DNA of 14,386 nt from Peptococcaceae bacterium UBA3933. GTDB lineage: Bacteria > Bacillota > Peptococcia > Peptococcales > BICA1-8. The DNA lies in NCBI GenBank assembly GCA_002385805.1, contig DGEF01000038.1, positions 37,402 to 51,787 on the forward strand, read 5' to 3'. Both the position numbers and the translations under genes were made by a program. Under the pieces are notes generated by a model, which saw only the letters and a program-made list of their open reading frames with translations, did not search any database and was not told the DNA's origin. This document shows positions 12,741 to 14,386 of this stretch, piece by piece; the stretch's first letter is position 1; each line of letters begins with the position of its first letter.

Positions 12741-14386
12741 ATGAGTGGCAAAAAGGTGGGTGTTTATGTTTGCCATTGTGGTTCCAATATCAATGGCGTA
12801 GTCGATTGCGCTCAGGTGGTCAAACATATTAGTAAAATGGATGAAGTAGTGGTGGCCAAAGATTATAAGTACATGTGTTCTGACCCTGGGCAGGAAATGA
12901 TTAAAAATGATATCAAGGAAAAAGGATTGGAACGGGTAGTGGTGGCAGCTTGTTCTCCGAGGATGCATGAGCCTACTTTTCGAAGGGCTTTACAAAGTGC
13001 CGGTTTAAACGGTTATCTTCTGGAAATGGCTAATATCAGGGAGCATGTGTCCTGGGTAACGGTGGATAAGGAGGAAGCTACGGAAAAAGCTAAGGCCTTG
13101 GTGCGAGGAGCGGTAAAGAGAGTACAACTACATGAACCTATTGAAGAAAGGGAGGTAGGTGTTAATTCCAGTACTTTGGTAGTGGGGGCAGGAATTGCCG
13201 GTATTCAGGCGGCTTTGCAGGTAGCAGAGGCTGGGCACAAGGTTTATTTAATTGAGAAGCAGTCTTATATCGGTGGCAATATGGCAAAATTTGACAAAAC
13301 CTTTCCTACTTTAGATTGTGCAGCCTGTATTTTAACGCCTAAGATGGTCCAGGTTGGGCAGGATCCCAATATTGAGCTTTATACAAGTTCGGAAGTAATT
13401 AAGGTTGACGGTTATGTAGGTAATTTTACGGTTACAGTAAGGCAGAAACCACGCTATATTAACCATGACAAGTGCACAGGCTGTGGTGATTGTGCCAATG
13501 CCTGCATTATGAGAAACCGGATACCTCATGAATTCGATGAAGGTTTGAGTAAACGGGGGGCCATTTATATTCCTTTTCCCCAGGCAGTTCCTTTAAAAGC
13601 GGTTATTGATGACCAGAACTGTTTGTTTTTAACCCGGAAAAAGTGTAATTTTGCTTGTGTTAAGGCCTGTGGTCGTAAAGCCATAAACTTTAACCAGCAG
13701 GATACTATTCATACCTTTGAAGTAGGGTCAATTATTTTAGCTACCGGTTTTGATTTATTTGATGCTAAAAGAGCTCCTCAGTACGGTTTTGGCAGATATC
13801 CCAATGTGATTAACGGTTTGCAATTTGAAAGAATGACTAATGCTTCAGGTCCTACCGGCGGTAGGATACTCTTGGAAGACGGTACCGAACCGAAAAGTGT
13901 TGCCATAATCCATTGTGTTGGTTCCCGAGATGAAAATTATAATAAATACTGTTCCCGAGTTTGTTGCATGAGCTCTGTAAAATTTGCCCACATGGTAAAG
14001 GACAGTACGAATGCGGAAGTGTATGAATTTTATATTGATATGCGTACTTTCGGTAAACAATATGAGGAATTTTATAACCGAGTACAGGAAGAAGGAGTGC
14101 ATTTCATCCGGGGTAAGGGTACCGAAGTAGTCCAGAAAAACGGCAGGTTGGTAGTTAAAGCAGAGGATACTTTACTGGGACAGTACCGGGAGATCCCTGT
14201 GGATATGGTTATTTTAAATACGGCTTTAGAACCCCGTAAAGACGCGGAAAAATTGGCTCAGATTTTTGGGATATCCAGAAGTGCGGACGGGTTCTTTTTG
14301 GAATCCCATATTAAATTGGACCCGGTTACAACTACTACAGACGGTATTTACTTAGCCGGTTGCTGTCAATCACCTAAAGATATTCC
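12741..14386 (+). CDS. hdrA: Heterodisulfide reductase-like subunit A, FAD and iron-sulfur protein (partial, 3' end missing)
   Basis: The open frame gives about 548 residues to the window edge; the C-terminus is missing. HdrA carries the FAD that splits or merges electron pairs. The N-terminal domain has CHCG (11-14) with Cys46 and Cys71, likely ligands of the HdrA-specific cluster. The FAD-binding Rossmann motif is VVGAGIAGIQAAL (147-159) followed by LIEKQ. DCAAC (Cys193, Cys196) precedes a ferredoxin motif at Cys245, 248, 251 and 255. A second set, Cys294, 302, 306 and 310, has irregular C-x7-C-x3-C-x3-C spacing. The TGF motif and a YCSRVCC segment (403-409) follow; Cys, not selenocysteine, is encoded there. 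The start ATG has AAAGGAGGGG upstream. Electron partners such as MvhD should lie past the right edge. Confidence 0.95.
   Translation, partial: MSGKKVGVYVCHCGSNINGVVDCAQVVKHISKMDEVVVAKDYKYMCSDPGQEMIKNDIKEKGLERVVVAACSPRMHEPTFRRALQSAGLNGYLLEMANIREHVSWVTVDKEEATEKAKALVRGAVKRVQLHEPIEEREVGVNSSTLVVGAGIAGIQAALQVAEAGHKVYLIEKQSYIGGNMAKFDKTFPTLDCAACILTPKMVQVGQDPNIELYTSSEVIKVDGYVGNFTVTVRQKPRYINHDKCTGCGDCANACIMRNRIPHEFDEGLSKRGAIYIPFPQAVPLKAVIDDQNCLFLTRKKCNFACVKACGRKAINFNQQDTIHTFEVGSIILATGFDLFDAKRAPQYGFGRYPNVINGLQFERMTNASGPTGGRILLEDGTEPKSVAIIHCVGSRDENYNKYCSRVCCMSSVKFAHMVKDSTNAEVYEFYIDMRTFGKQYEEFYNRVQEEGVHFIRGKGTEVVQKNGRLVVKAEDTLLGQYREIPVDMVILNTALEPRKDAEKLAQIFGISRSADGFFLESHIKLDPVTTTTDGIYLAGCCQSPKDI

Noticed and set aside
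13946..13980. Selenocysteine in HdrA near YCSRVCC
   Set aside because: The codons here are TGT and TGC for Cys; there is no in-frame TGA.

Overview
The window looks like chromosomal DNA of a low-GC, spore-forming, strictly anaerobic Firmicute of the class Clostridia, perhaps an acetogen or sulfate reducer of the Moorella/Carboxydothermus/Peptococcaceae kind. The reasons are strong AGGAGG-type ribosome binding sites, an [FeFe] hydrogenase, a soluble HdrCBA set, and several genes that look like spore-coat components, three of them with sigma-K-like promoters. No mobile element, phage gene, tRNA, rRNA or true CRISPR array is visible.

Layout. 1-171: 3' end of a truncated gene and its terminator. 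348-2006 (+): Asp-box beta-propeller protein with a long coiled-coil tail. It converges, through a shared bidirectional terminator, on a Cys/Pro-rich putative coat protein (2066-2758, -). About 2979-3434 (+): four-helix membrane protein, converging on a monomeric [FeFe] hydrogenase (3611-4918, -). The gap between these two is filled by a decayed tandem repeat array that supplies both stop codons. 5041-5505 (+): YhcH/DUF386 protein. 5661-6110 (+): divergent GreA/GreB-like factor. 6260-8725 (+): heavy-metal efflux operon cadA-cadC, with a clear sigma-A promoter and an SmtB-type operator. 8731-8820: coding-like remnant. 8982-9239 (+): Met/Gly/Pro/Tyr repeat protein. 9349-9867 (-) and 9967-11001 (-): cupin and CotS-family (pseudo)kinase. 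11002-11312: intergenic region between divergent genes, with an unexplained terminator. 11313 to the right edge (+): hdrC-hdrB-hdrA, with hdrA cut by the window end.

How the genes work together. cadA/cadC form a self-regulated Zn/Cd/Pb resistance unit: the CadC repressor should bind the palindrome over the transcription start and release it when metal binds. hdrCBA encodes a cytoplasmic heterodisulfide-reductase-like electron-bifurcating or -confurcating module; its partner genes (MvhD, FlxABCD or MetVF types) would lie beyond the right edge. The hydrogenase is a stand-alone, ferredoxin-type enzyme and carries a TSCCCP loop, the motif linked to oxygen protection in a clostridial enzyme. The cupin, CotS-like, Met/Gly/Pro/Tyr and Cys-rich proteins look like late sporulation products. 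No completely new multi-gene system stands out. The least explained items are the decayed repeat array, the pseudokinase coat protein, the coding remnant with its misoriented hairpin, and the orphan terminator upstream of hdrC.
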